Shown here piece after piece: positions 18,143 to 27,450 of a stretch of 64,000 bases of DNA; position 1 is the first letter of the stretch, and each line of letters starts with the position of its first letter. A model generated the notes under the pieces. The model worked only from the letters and a program-made list of their open reading frames with translations. It had not been told where the DNA came from and did not search any database. Made by a program: the position numbers and the translations under genes. Source of the stretch: Cellvibrionaceae bacterium (GTDB lineage Bacteria > Pseudomonadota > Gammaproteobacteria > Pseudomonadales > Cellvibrionaceae); assembly GCA_028281575.1 (NCBI GenBank), contig JANQJP010000064.1:62001-126000 (forward strand). The letters run 5' to 3'.

Positions 18143-19216
18143 TCAAAGCTTGTTTACTAAATCAATTTGAAATTTTGTTTTCAGGCTTTTATACAAATTA
18201 GAGACTTGTTCCAGCTCGTTGTATAGATCCCCAAAGATTTTAAACCTTTTATAGGCCTGCCTTTCCTCACGGTATTCCAAGAAGGTTTGGATTAGTGTTG
18301 AAAGTGTAGAGCTTTCTTTTACGACGGCTTTTGAGAAATCAGATATTGATATTTGTTTTCGTGCTAATCTTGGTTTCCTAAAGTCGCTTTTTAAAATGCT
18401 TTCCCAACTTGCATTCCAATCATGAATTACATCTTTTTTATCTCGATGGCCCGTCGCTTTAATTATCGCTCCTTGATATGAGGCTGTAAGCCTTCTTAAT
18501 TCGCGATAATCATTTCTTAGCTGTATTAGCGTATCTATAGCTAACTCCCTAGAGGGAGATTGATCCAATAAAAGCGAAAGAAACGGTGGAACATTTGTCA
18601 ATTGATCAACGAAGTCCTCTCCAAGATTTGCTACTATCGATTTGCAAATATCTTGAAAGTGATTGTCTAACTCATCAAGTTTGCTAACGTGAAATGGAAT
18701 AGATCGTTCATTATTTCCTGTCTCGATTCCTTGCAAGGATGGAGGCAATATAATCGCTGCATCTCGCTTTTCAGATATTTCATTGGTTAGCCCAAGTTGC
18801 CACAACCTAAGGTGCGCTATAGTAATATCGCTTTCTCCAACCAAGCTTGAATATTCCTCAAGGGTGACATTTCCCCTGTGCTGGGAGAACCATTTAAAGT
18901 TTTCATTCATGAGAGTTTCGAAGTTCGTCATGTTCAATGAAAAATCAAGGCTGATACCCCTTCTGAGATCGTCAGAATGGACTAGCTCAGTAGGCGAAAT
19001 ATATTCAAATATTTGTTGATTTGTATCTAATTGTAGAATTTCAGGTTCGTTTTCATATCTCTGAGGAAGTACTATTTTGTCGTAAAGTATATATGCGTCA
19101 ATAAATGTTGAAACTCGAGAAATCAGTTCTGACGACCACTCGGACATGCATCTTTGAGGCAGCAGGAAATATAAAAAAGTGTCTACCGACCAAAATGGAA
19201 TGGTGACTTTAGACAT
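18143..19216 (-). CDS. Unknown 357-aa protein in an operon with the WYL regulator
   Basis: No family recognised. The protein is soluble and mixed in character, with a hydrophobic N-terminal segment (IPFWSVDTFLYFLLP) that is too short to be a clear membrane anchor. A helical, charged C-terminal half (about residues 210-357, with NDYRELRRLTASYQ and FLEYREERQAYKRF) suggests a coiled-coil or helical bundle. ATG 19214-19216 has a GAGG box 9 bases upstream and is preferred to ATG 19228 and TTG 19258. The start is about 80 bp downstream of the WYL regulator stop on the same strand, so the two are likely co-transcribed, away from Wadjet. The base composition is AT-rich compared with host genes. It may be an extra defence component or effector under WYL control (inference). 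Confidence 0.65.
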   Translation of the reverse strand: MSKVTIPFWSVDTFLYFLLPQRCMSEWSSELISRVSTFIDAYILYDKIVLPQRYENEPEILQLDTNQQIFEYISPTELVHSDDLRRGISLDFSLNMTNFETLMNENFKWFSQHRGNVTLEEYSSLVGESDITIAHLRLWQLGLTNEISEKRDAAIILPPSLQGIETGNNERSIPFHVSKLDELDNHFQDICKSIVANLGEDFVDQLTNVPPFLSLLLDQSPSRELAIDTLIQLRNDYRELRRLTASYQGAIIKATGHRDKKDVIHDWNASWESILKSDFRKPRLARKQISISDFSKAVVKESSTLSTLIQTFLEYREERQAYKRFKIFGDLYNELEQVSNLYKSLKTKFQIDLVNKL

Positions 19217-19297
19217 AGTTGAAGGCCTCATCTGATTTTTTTGGAGATATTCTGTCAATCAGCTCAAAAATTATTTCTGGTAAGAAAATGTTTGATT

Positions 19298-20137
19298 TCA
19301 ATTAGTGTAACCGGGAGCGATTTGCATTGAGCCAATACCGGATAACTCCTGAGGATTAATTAATCTGAATGGATACTCAAATGGATTTAGTGTTCCGTGG
19401 AGTGAACAGTCAACGCGAAGATCATTTAACAAGAATCCCACTATTACTGCATTGGTTTGGATATTTTGAACGCATCCACTTTTTACCCCGATATCCAGCG
19501 CGTGAGCTTCAGGGTGAGGATGTTTATCATGCGGCATTATTGTTAGGGTCACGGCTTTTTCCCAGTCTATATCCTCGATTTTTGAGGCCTCTTGTCCACA
19601 GTCATATGCTTCTGTAACTCTGCTAAATTTGAAGGTTCGGTACTCCGAACTTTTCTCGTCGAACGCTCGGAAGTACCACGCATTCGCGCCTAAAAAAACA
19701 TAGCTTGGGTGTACAACTCTTTCCGTATTGCCTGATGAGCCGGACGTATAAACAATGCTTGCCTTGGAAGATCCCACAATAGATCTAGTAATCGGCGCAA
19801 CTATATCTGTTTGAAGTCTGCTTCTTTTTAGCGAAGGTTGTTTCGGGCCGTATGTAGCCAATTGGATCGTGCTCGTAATGGTTCCATTGCCAATTAACTG
19901 TAAAGCAGCTTCAGCATCGTAATCTGCCAGTGGAACTATGTCTCCAATTGCCCGATACCCCCCGTTTTGCCCCGACAATAGCTTCATTCGATTGGGGTGT
20001 CTGTCGCAATACTCCTTCAAACTTCGGCTCGCTGTAGCTGTGCTAATACCTAAAGACTCAACGAGCATTTCTCGACTTACGCGGCCATAAAAGCATAAAA
20101 AACGATCGATCTGCTCTAGTCTGGGGTTTGTACTCAC
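19298..20137 (-). CDS. WYL-domain winged-helix transcriptional regulator (BrxR/CapW-like)
   Basis: A 279-aa protein. The N-terminal winged HTH (about residues 1-60: LEQIDRFLCFYGRVSREMLVESLGISTATASRSLKEY) is followed by a WYL domain with the characteristic stretch HPSYVFLGANAWYFRAFDEKSSEYRTFKFSRV (about 140-172) and a C-terminal extension. Such regulators (BrxR, CapW) are homodimeric repressors found beside BREX, CBASS and Wadjet genes, and are thought to respond to a nucleic-acid signal. It is divergent from jetA with 120 bp between, where two palindromes lie. It may repress both Wadjet and its own operon (inference). Confidence 0.88.
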   Translation of the reverse strand: MSTNPRLEQIDRFLCFYGRVSREMLVESLGISTATASRSLKEYCDRHPNRMKLLSGQNGGYRAIGDIVPLADYDAEAALQLIGNGTITSTIQLATYGPKQPSLKRSRLQTDIVAPITRSIVGSSKASIVYTSGSSGNTERVVHPSYVFLGANAWYFRAFDEKSSEYRTFKFSRVTEAYDCGQEASKIEDIDWEKAVTLTIMPHDKHPHPEAHALDIGVKSGCVQNIQTNAVIVGFLLNDLRVDCSLHGTLNPFEYPFRLINPQELSGIGSMQIAPGYTN

Positions 20138-20178
20138 TCTCTCTAATTTCTCCGCATTAAAACATCTTGCCTATTAGC

Positions 20179-20223
20179 GTATCAAATGATACCCTTTTTA
20201 TTGTTTTATGTAAATCATATGAT
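20179..20223. promoter_or_regulatory. Two palindromes between the WYL regulator and jetA (candidate operators)
   Basis: GTATCAAATGATAC (20179-20192; arms GTATCA/TGATAC) and the perfect palindrome ATCATATGAT (20214-20223) share the half-site ATCA/TGAT. They sit about 33 bp apart, centre to centre, in the divergent promoter region. These are natural candidates for the binding sites of the dimeric WYL regulator. Confidence 0.5.
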
Positions 20224-20257
20224 GCTTATAGCGAGGTTCGAGGGATAGAGCGCCAAA

Positions 20258-21691
20258 ATGAGTGATCAAAAACTCTTCTTCAAAGACAGCAAGCAGCACT
20301 TTTTTCGGCCCCTTTCAGGGAAGTACCGTGAGAAGTTTCGTGCTTGTATACAGTCACTCTATCTGAGCCTCAATGGACCGGAGGCCAATTGCTCTTATCA
20401 TCTTACTCGTCAGGATCTTCTTGATATCTTTAATCAAGCCCTTGATACGGTGCCCGATTTGGATGACGAGGGTGTTGCTGAGGACATCGCCGACGAAAAA
20501 ATGGCAACGACAGTGCTTTATCGTCTAAAGACAGATGGTTGGATTGACGAATATCACGATAATGTGGCTATGACCACTGCATTTCGATTTACACCTTCAG
20601 GTCGACTCTTTGCAAAATCCATCATTGATGACGGTCGCTCAAAATTCCGTGCGAATCATCGGAATACCCGCAACTCTCGAAATTCACTCAATGCTTATCT
20701 TGAGCATGGTGATCCTCATGACTTGGCCGAAGCTTATAGTTTTGCTCAAGAGGTATTCAATGACTTCAACGAATCTATCGAGGAAGTAGAGCTAAAGCAG
20801 CGTGAATATGCCGAGGCAGTCACTGAGCGTATGGTGTTGGAACAAGCAACAGAGGAGTTTTTTTCCTACTTGGATAAAAGATTTGTACCAGACGTTTCAA
20901 AAATGCTTGGAGATGACTCCATTAAGCGCTACGAGTCTGATATTAATAACGCAATAGACCGCATAAAGTCACTTTCGAATGAGCGTAAAGCCGAACTAGA
21001 GCGAGCTATTAGGCTTGAATATCCTGCCTATATGGAATTTGCACAAGGCTCGATCCTCATATGGTTACTAGATCAAATATCTCGGCGAATCGACAATGCC
21101 TGTAATGTGAAGATGCCTGAGCTACGGCAAGCACTGGAGTCGTTTACTCGACGCTCTCATACACTGATACAACAGCTTGCTCGCATCCATTCTGGAAGGT
21201 ATCAAGATGTAGGTCAGATATGTCGACGCTTAAAAGTTTTGGACGATGAAGTTCAGGACAAAATACTGGCTCAATCTAGCGATCAGCTAGCGATGGTAAA
21301 GATCGGGCTGGTTAACCCGGATGAAATAAAAGCACCAAGAGAAAGAGAAAAGCGAGAAGCTGATACCAATATACATACTAGAGCCGAGCTTTCCCAAAGA
21401 GACAGAGAATTGGCCGCAATCCAGCGTGCTCTTGAATCGGCTTTTTGTATTGAAGACGAGCGCGTCATTCAGGCCATTCTAAAACAACTCGGTGACCGGA
21501 AAGAAATTAGGAAGCGCTTTTTAAATATTGGTGGGGTGGATGAACTTTTCGCCAGCATGCATTTCATCTCACTTGCGAGTAATGACCACGAGATGGAAAT
21601 TGAATTTGAAATCGAAGAAGCAGATGGCGAACTTAAGACCCCGTACTACTGCGGCAGTGACTACCGTGTCATCATAAAAGAGAAGTACTAA
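20258..21691 (+). CDS. jetA: Wadjet anti-plasmid system protein JetA
   Basis: A 477-aa protein, first of a four-gene operon whose order and sizes match Wadjet (JetA-JetB-JetC-JetD, 477/252/1232/384 aa). JetA is the kleisin-like (MukF/MksF-like) subunit that bridges the SMC-like JetC heads. The N-terminal winged-helix region (FFRPLSGKYREKFRACIQSLYLSL, then LTRQDLLDIFNQAL and ATTVLYRLKTDGWIDEY) and the long helical middle (about residues 150-330) fit this role. Wadjet complexes extrude DNA loops and cut small circular plasmids. I cannot assign the subtype from sequence alone. The stop overlaps the next start (TAATG). Confidence 0.88.
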   Translation: MSDQKLFFKDSKQHFFRPLSGKYREKFRACIQSLYLSLNGPEANCSYHLTRQDLLDIFNQALDTVPDLDDEGVAEDIADEKMATTVLYRLKTDGWIDEYHDNVAMTTAFRFTPSGRLFAKSIIDDGRSKFRANHRNTRNSRNSLNAYLEHGDPHDLAEAYSFAQEVFNDFNESIEEVELKQREYAEAVTERMVLEQATEEFFSYLDKRFVPDVSKMLGDDSIKRYESDINNAIDRIKSLSNERKAELERAIRLEYPAYMEFAQGSILIWLLDQISRRIDNACNVKMPELRQALESFTRRSHTLIQQLARIHSGRYQDVGQICRRLKVLDDEVQDKILAQSSDQLAMVKIGLVNPDEIKAPREREKREADTNIHTRAELSQRDRELAAIQRALESAFCIEDERVIQAILKQLGDRKEIRKRFLNIGGVDELFASMHFISLASNDHEMEIEFEIEEADGELKTPYYCGSDYRVIIKEKY

Positions 21692-22449
21692 TGAAAAACG
21701 CCTTAGAAGAAGTGTTGCTAGAGCAACTGCGTCTATCGAAATCAAGCATTAATGACTTATCTGAATTCCAAATGGTATGTCACAGATTATTGGCCAATCA
21801 AATTTTGTACAGTGAGCACAGCAACATTGAGCGTGATCTTTACTTTCTTTTTAATCAGCTTGAAGGGCCGATATCCGACTTTTTTTCACTGTTGAATTTT
21901 ACTGTATATCACGACGAAAACGCAGGTTATGCCATGTTGTTTGGTCCAGGCTTTAATGGGCCCAAAATTGAACATTCCGATGATCCTGTGCTAGCAGGTC
22001 TTAAACGTAAATTAACTATAGAAGCGGTGTGTCTGGTACTTGTCTTACGGCAGGCCTATGAGGACGCATTGCGATCGGGTGCAGGCTTTGACGAGTTTGG
22101 ATGCGCCAGTGTTTCGGTTCATCAAATTAATACGCTTTACGGCACTTTATTGGGGCGTAAAGCGCCAGTTTCACTAGAGCGAAGAGATACCTTTGTTGAA
22201 GTTAAGTCTCTTCGATTGATTCTTTCCAAGAAGGACGACTGGGATGACCCCGATGGTTGGATAAAGATTACTCCAGTTATTAATTCTTTGGCTTATAGTC
22301 GGCTCATTAGAAACATCGATGAAAAACTACCGGAACTTGCTGACTCTGAGAATGAGGAAACCCTAAGCTCAGACTATGAAACCAACGTTCCGGAAGATGA
22401 GCAGCTTCTTTCTGATGGATCGAACTCTCATTCCCTTTTTGAGGAATAG
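21691..22449 (+). CDS. jetB: Wadjet anti-plasmid system protein JetB
   Basis: A 252-aa protein of the MukE/MksE (DUF4194-like) kind: a compact pair of winged-helix units, with FQMVCHRLLANQILY near the N-terminus and RKLTIEAVCLVLVLRQAYEDAL in the middle (about residues 107-130). An acidic tail follows (about 215-252). JetB binds the kleisin JetA in the condensin-like complex. It starts inside the jetA stop codon (TAATG at 21689-21693) and ends 2 bp before jetC, so the operon is translationally coupled. Confidence 0.88.
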   Translation: MKNALEEVLLEQLRLSKSSINDLSEFQMVCHRLLANQILYSEHSNIERDLYFLFNQLEGPISDFFSLLNFTVYHDENAGYAMLFGPGFNGPKIEHSDDPVLAGLKRKLTIEAVCLVLVLRQAYEDALRSGAGFDEFGCASVSVHQINTLYGTLLGRKAPVSLERRDTFVEVKSLRLILSKKDDWDDPDGWIKITPVINSLAYSRLIRNIDEKLPELADSENEETLSSDYETNVPEDEQLLSDGSNSHSLFEE

Positions 22450-22451
22450 TT

Positions 22452-25400
22452 ATGCATATAGATAATCTTTTCGTGCGGAATTGGGCAAGCCTCCCAGATG
22501 GTCATTATGAACCCGGGCCATTGACTCTTATCACGGGTGGAAATGGATCAGGGAAAACCACTGTTATTGATGCAATTCAAACCGTCATGACGGCAGCAAG
22601 ATCCGGATTTTTTCATTTTAACCCGGGTCAAGATGAGTCGTCACAACGGAGTAAAAAGAAGCAGCAGCGTACGCTAGAGTCCTACGCATTGGGATGTGAT
22701 GATGGATCATATGCTCGTGTCGGTACTCAGGATTGCGTAGTCGGATTGAATTTTACTCCAGGGCCAAATGAAGATGGCGAGCCTTTTTGCGCCATGTTTT
22801 CAATGCGCGCGAGTCTCACCGGAATAAGGGGGCAGTATCAGGCTAAACTGGATCATTACGAAATGCATATTATCAGTGGTGAACACGTTGATCTATTCAA
22901 AGACCTGAAGCATAGCAAAGAAAGCCGATGGATAGCTGTCGACAAAGAAATGGCAAGGCATCTCAAAAGCACATTTGGTAAAAATAGCTACGGTAAATTC
23001 AAGGCCGAATATTATCCTAAAAAAGAAGCATACCTCACGCGTCTTTACGCGAAATTCCAAGGTAAAAAAGGTTCTATTAACTCCGACAATATGAAACAAA
23101 TGGTGAAATCATTTGTTAAGTTTATGGCGTATCGTCCATTTGGTGATATTGATCAGTTCATGCGGGGATCAGTTCTAGAAGCGGTTGACAACAAAAGCAC
23201 TATTAACGAAATTTCTTCGATGATGAAACGTATCGCTACGATGCGTCGGGAAGCCGATCACATCGGTAAGGCAATAGTTAATGTCGACAAGGCAATGGAG
23301 GTTAATACTGATTTTTTATATCGGTGGCTTAAGCGCCGTGAAAATGATGCTGTGCTATGGCGACTAAAACAGCATCAAGCGCGGCAACAGTATGTAGAGC
23401 AAAAACAAAGACAGCGTAATCTTGAGTCAGCAGTTAAGCAAGCTGATGAAAGATTAGTTGCAATTACCAAAAAACTGAAAGAGTTGGAAAAAACTAGAAT
23501 TGAGCTAACAGCTCGCTGCAAGGGTCATGACGCATACGTAAAGAAAGAGGACTTGTTGGCATTAATTGACGAGGCCAAAGAGGAAATAAGACAAGCGGGT
23601 ATAAACTTAGCCATACAATCAAAAGTTGTAGAGAGTAATCGAGTCAGTCTGCTAGACATTAATTTCCATATTCAAAATAGAAGTCAATCGCCTTGGGCAA
23701 AAAAACTTGCAGATTTTTCGGCGCTGATTTCATCTGCAAGCGTGCTTATAGAAAAAGCAAGTGATCTGACTCGACTGCTTAATAGCACAGACATTCCTGA
23801 CTTAACTGGAATGATTAAAGAATACCAGGAAATTGAGAGCGCATTAACGCAATTAATCGAAGAGGTAATAATCGGAGATTCCAGTATCGTTGATGCACTC
23901 CGTACGGAACTTTCGAGAAAAAATATTGAGATCGAAAAAACTGAAAACAATGCGCGCGATCTTAAACACAATATTGATGACCTCAAAAATAACTCTAAGG
24001 TCTCCTATAGTCAGGATACTACACGGGCGGTAGCGGAGATAAAAAAACGTTTTCCTGAAGCTAACCCTAGAGTGCTTGGCGACCAGATTGAAATCGTTGA
24101 TGAAAGCTGGCAGAACGCGATCGAAGGTTTCCTAAAGGGGTCCAGAGAAAATATTCTTGTTAGCGGAGAGTATGAAGCTGATGCTAGACGTGTAGTTAAA
24201 AAAATATCAAAACACACCCGTGTGGTACAGGGAAGCAAGGCTATTCAAGATAGTAAAAACCGCGATGCGCATCATCGAAGTATTGTAAACCTTATGGATT
24301 TTACCGATGAATACGCTAGGGCCTATATGAAAGCCAGTTTTGGCAATGTTCAACAGGCCGACTCGCTGGAGGCTCTGAAAATGATTCCACGAGGCTTAAC
24401 TATGGAGGGGGATGCTGTTAATGCCTACACCTACTTCACTGCCTACGCTTTGGATAAAGAGCTGGTTTGCGGCAAGGCTGCCCGCCTGCGGCGTCTCGTG
24501 GCGCTTGAAAAAGAACATGAAATTCAGAAAGAGCTTCTGCGTGAGTTGAACGACCAGGCTCAAGAGATTGATGCCTTACTTGCAGCGCTTGGAAATATAA
24601 AGGTTCTGGAAGTTTGCTCTGCGCTTAAGGCTATTGCGGATTCAAAAGAAGCCATTTCCCAGTTTGAAGAAGACCTGGCTGGCCTAGATTTAACTGAACT
24701 TGGTGATCTCGAAGAGCGACTGAAGCAGGTGGAAGAGCAATCAGATCTCCTTGGACAGGAAAATACTCAGATAAGTGAGAGTCGCGGTGGTGATATGGCT
24801 ATTCTCTATGGCCAAAGCCGTAATCCCCAAAACCCTGACGAAAAATCGATTATTAAGCTGGTTAAGAAATTATCGAAGGAAGTTGATGACTTTGAGGAGA
24901 AAGCCGATGAATATTTACTTCGCTACGTTGATTGGCGACAGGAGGTTGATCGAGATCTGGATCAGAACTCCATTATTGATCAAGTAATCGGGTTAACTCA
25001 GGATGTAGACAAAGACCAAATAGAAACTTTGGAGCGTTCGCTAGGCAGCACTGGTCGCATGGGGCAGTTAATTAATGAATTGCGAGTTGCTGTTACTGAC
25101 TACAATAGTATCGCCGTGCAGCAGGAATACATCGAAAATGAATTCGAACGCCTTGTTGGAGACGGAGATAAGGGAGTCGACGATGAGCCTTATTTCAGGG
25201 CAGCATTAAATAATGATTATCGCTTAAAAAGCCTACATAACTTGCTAAAAAATAACATTTTAGTAAAACAAAAAGACATCCTTCAAAGGGCTCAAGAAAA
25301 GTTCGATCACACCTTTACGGTATCTCTTGCACAAGAAATTTTATCTCAAATTGAACGATCAAAACGGACGCTAAAAGGCCTTAATAGCGAGCTCTGTAAT

Positions 25401-26150
25401 CATAAATTCGATGATGAAACCTTTGAGTTTGACTACACAGAAAACAAGGAATTTGCCGGATATCGCCGCTGTTTTGATGAGCTAAAGTTGATTACGCCAG
25501 GCGGTACTGGCCAGAGTGTTAGTATATTTGAAAATGAAGAGCTTTCTGAGGAAACTCGCAATACCTTGGCCATCCTTCGTGAGCTGCTATTACAGGACGA
25601 TGATGCAAAAGCTCACGCCGAACTCGAGCGTATCGCGGACTATCGCAATTACTTCAACTACGAAATTTATAAGATGCCGGAGGGCAAGGATAAAATTGCG
25701 CTTTCTACTTACGGCACCGGATCTGGGGGCCAATTGGAAACACCCTTTTATGTCATCATGGCGGCTGCCTTCCAATCCGCGATGGGCTTTCACGAGGGGA
25801 ACTGTCACTTGCGAACCATTATTATTGATGAAAGTTTCTCCAAGTTGGATGAGAAACGCAGCCGCCGTATTTTGCAATATCTTACAGGTAAACTTGGCCT
25901 CCAAATTTTGTTTGCGATGCCTTCAGTCAAATCTGGACCTTTTAAAAGTATTTGTACCAACCAATTAGTAGTTCAAAAAATTAAAGATATGAATCCTCCT
26001 CCTGGTTCGGAGCTTAAAACTCGGGTTATTGTAGATTCGCAGACCTTAAATCATGACTCCATTGAGAAAATGTTTGACGGCTACAAAAACAATGTCAGCA
26101 AACAAGCAAGCTTGGAATTCTTGAGATTACTTGAAACTGACAGAAGGTAG
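22452..26150 (+). CDS. jetC: Wadjet SMC-like ATPase JetC
   Basis: A 1232-aa SMC/MukB-like protein. The N-terminal head has Walker A GGNGSGKTT (about residues 29-37, Lys35). Long coiled coils flank a central hinge-like region (about residues 500-640). The C-terminal head has the ABC signature region STYGTGSGGQLETPFYVIM and Walker B LRTIIIDESFSKLDE. The acidic Glu after the Walker B Asp is present, so ATP hydrolysis should be intact. JetC is the motor that extrudes DNA before plasmid cleavage. It ends 4 bp before jetD, which has its own AAGG box. Confidence 0.93.
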   Translation: MHIDNLFVRNWASLPDGHYEPGPLTLITGGNGSGKTTVIDAIQTVMTAARSGFFHFNPGQDESSQRSKKKQQRTLESYALGCDDGSYARVGTQDCVVGLNFTPGPNEDGEPFCAMFSMRASLTGIRGQYQAKLDHYEMHIISGEHVDLFKDLKHSKESRWIAVDKEMARHLKSTFGKNSYGKFKAEYYPKKEAYLTRLYAKFQGKKGSINSDNMKQMVKSFVKFMAYRPFGDIDQFMRGSVLEAVDNKSTINEISSMMKRIATMRREADHIGKAIVNVDKAMEVNTDFLYRWLKRRENDAVLWRLKQHQARQQYVEQKQRQRNLESAVKQADERLVAITKKLKELEKTRIELTARCKGHDAYVKKEDLLALIDEAKEEIRQAGINLAIQSKVVESNRVSLLDINFHIQNRSQSPWAKKLADFSALISSASVLIEKASDLTRLLNSTDIPDLTGMIKEYQEIESALTQLIEEVIIGDSSIVDALRTELSRKNIEIEKTENNARDLKHNIDDLKNNSKVSYSQDTTRAVAEIKKRFPEANPRVLGDQIEIVDESWQNAIEGFLKGSRENILVSGEYEADARRVVKKISKHTRVVQGSKAIQDSKNRDAHHRSIVNLMDFTDEYARAYMKASFGNVQQADSLEALKMIPRGLTMEGDAVNAYTYFTAYALDKELVCGKAARLRRLVALEKEHEIQKELLRELNDQAQEIDALLAALGNIKVLEVCSALKAIADSKEAISQFEEDLAGLDLTELGDLEERLKQVEEQSDLLGQENTQISESRGGDMAILYGQSRNPQNPDEKSIIKLVKKLSKEVDDFEEKADEYLLRYVDWRQEVDRDLDQNSIIDQVIGLTQDVDKDQIETLERSLGSTGRMGQLINELRVAVTDYNSIAVQQEYIENEFERLVGDGDKGVDDEPYFRAALNNDYRLKSLHNLLKNNILVKQKDILQRAQEKFDHTFTVSLAQEILSQIERSKRTLKGLNSELCNHKFDDETFEFDYTENKEFAGYRRCFDELKLITPGGTGQSVSIFENEELSEETRNTLAILRELLLQDDDAKAHAELERIADYRNYFNYEIYKMPEGKDKIALSTYGTGSGGQLETPFYVIMAAAFQSAMGFHEGNCHLRTIIIDESFSKLDEKRSRRILQYLTGKLGLQILFAMPSVKSGPFKSICTNQLVVQKIKDMNPPPGSELKTRVIVDSQTLNHDSIEKMFDGYKNNVSKQASLEFLRLLETDRR

Positions 26151-26154
26151 CTTA

Positions 26155-27309
26155 ATGGAATTTGAATTACAAAAGCCTAACTGGCTGGATAGTCGTGAAT
26201 TATTATCAGTCGTCCAGAAAATTCTATTTAAGCTTGACAAACAACCAGCATCTGAGCGAACAAGGGATATCATTGTAAACTTGTCCAGCCAGGAGTTTTT
26301 TTCTCTCCGGGAGCCTCCACAACATGGCGATGATGAATGGCTCTGGCATCAGGTCGAAGAGGCGATTGCGGATGGAGTATTTGTTTTTGAATACGATAAG
26401 AAAACTATATTTGAAAGCTTTCCAACCAGCGGGAAACTCAGATTCCTGTATGAGTCAGAGAATCGCCTTAGGGTTTGGTTAGATCACCCGAGGCCATGTA
26501 GTGGTGAAGCTTGGGAGGCAGCATTACATGATGTCGATCCCACAGCGATCAATATAGAGTTTTTGCGCGAAAATCGAATTGAAATCGACGATATGCGAGC
26601 CTCTGAAATACTAGCTACACTTCCCTCCATTAAGCAGCTTCTTGAAAAATCTGGTCCCAAAACCCTTCGTCATATAGCCGCCATCCACTTTAAAGGGGCT
26701 TCAAAGGCGCTTGACGGGCGGGGAGATTGGTTGGTTAAAGCTATTCGTGTAACACCTGGATTGATAATGCCGAGAAAAGTTCATCTCACGGCATTTACTC
26801 AGAATCCAGATATCCGTTCAGTCTTATTTATTGAGAATCTGGATACCTTCGAGACCTGCTGTTCGAATGACCTATTTTCCAATCAATTTATCCTCGTTTA
26901 TTTAGCTGGGTATAGAGGAACCTCTGAGCGGATTCGAAACCAAGATCTGGTCAGAATCTTTGTATCCGGTAAGTGCACCCAAAGTGTTGCAGAGGGCTGT
27001 ATTGTTGGTACAGCAGCAAGAGAACTATTTGTTTGGACAGATTTGGATTATAGCGGCCTTGATATTGCAATTTCGCTGAAAAAATCATATCCAGAGCTAC
27101 AGTTTCTATCCCAGGCATACGATTACATGACAGAGCTATTGGAAGACGGATCCGGACATTCGATCGAGCATGCTTCCAAGGGTGATCAGCGTCCTACTAA
27201 TCAAAGCGAGCTGTGGGGCATCGGCACGCATTGCTTGGAAGTCATTAAAAGAAAGAAAGCTTTTGTTGATCAGGAAGCGGTAAATTTGGACGATTTAACA
27301 TACCAATAG
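26155..27309 (+). CDS. jetD: Wadjet nuclease JetD
   Basis: A 384-aa protein with the DUF3322-DUF2220 layout of JetD. The C-terminal Toprim-like fold has the Glu-containing strand VLFIENLDTFET (about residues 223-234) and the metal-binding DLDYSGLDIA (about 300-309). JetD is the topoisomerase VI-like subunit that cleaves closed circular DNA loaded by the JetABC motor. ATG 26155 (MEFELQKPNW) was chosen over TTG 26131 because it follows an AGAAGG box and begins just after the jetC stop. It is the last gene of the operon, and about 140 bp of AT-rich sequence follow. Confidence 0.9.
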   Translation: MEFELQKPNWLDSRELLSVVQKILFKLDKQPASERTRDIIVNLSSQEFFSLREPPQHGDDEWLWHQVEEAIADGVFVFEYDKKTIFESFPTSGKLRFLYESENRLRVWLDHPRPCSGEAWEAALHDVDPTAINIEFLRENRIEIDDMRASEILATLPSIKQLLEKSGPKTLRHIAAIHFKGASKALDGRGDWLVKAIRVTPGLIMPRKVHLTAFTQNPDIRSVLFIENLDTFETCCSNDLFSNQFILVYLAGYRGTSERIRNQDLVRIFVSGKCTQSVAEGCIVGTAARELFVWTDLDYSGLDIAISLKKSYPELQFLSQAYDYMTELLEDGSGHSIEHASKGDQRPTNQSELWGIGTHCLEVIKRKKAFVDQEAVNLDDLTYQ

Positions 27310-27450
27310 TAAACGCTTAGTAGCTTTACTAATTATCAATATTAAAAATCGTTTAACTCGCCGCTTTGTTTTGAAGTGCTATTTAAGAAGCTCGTTAGAG
27401 CAATGCATTTATGGATCTAGCCCAGCAACAAAAACATTAGGGACATTCGA

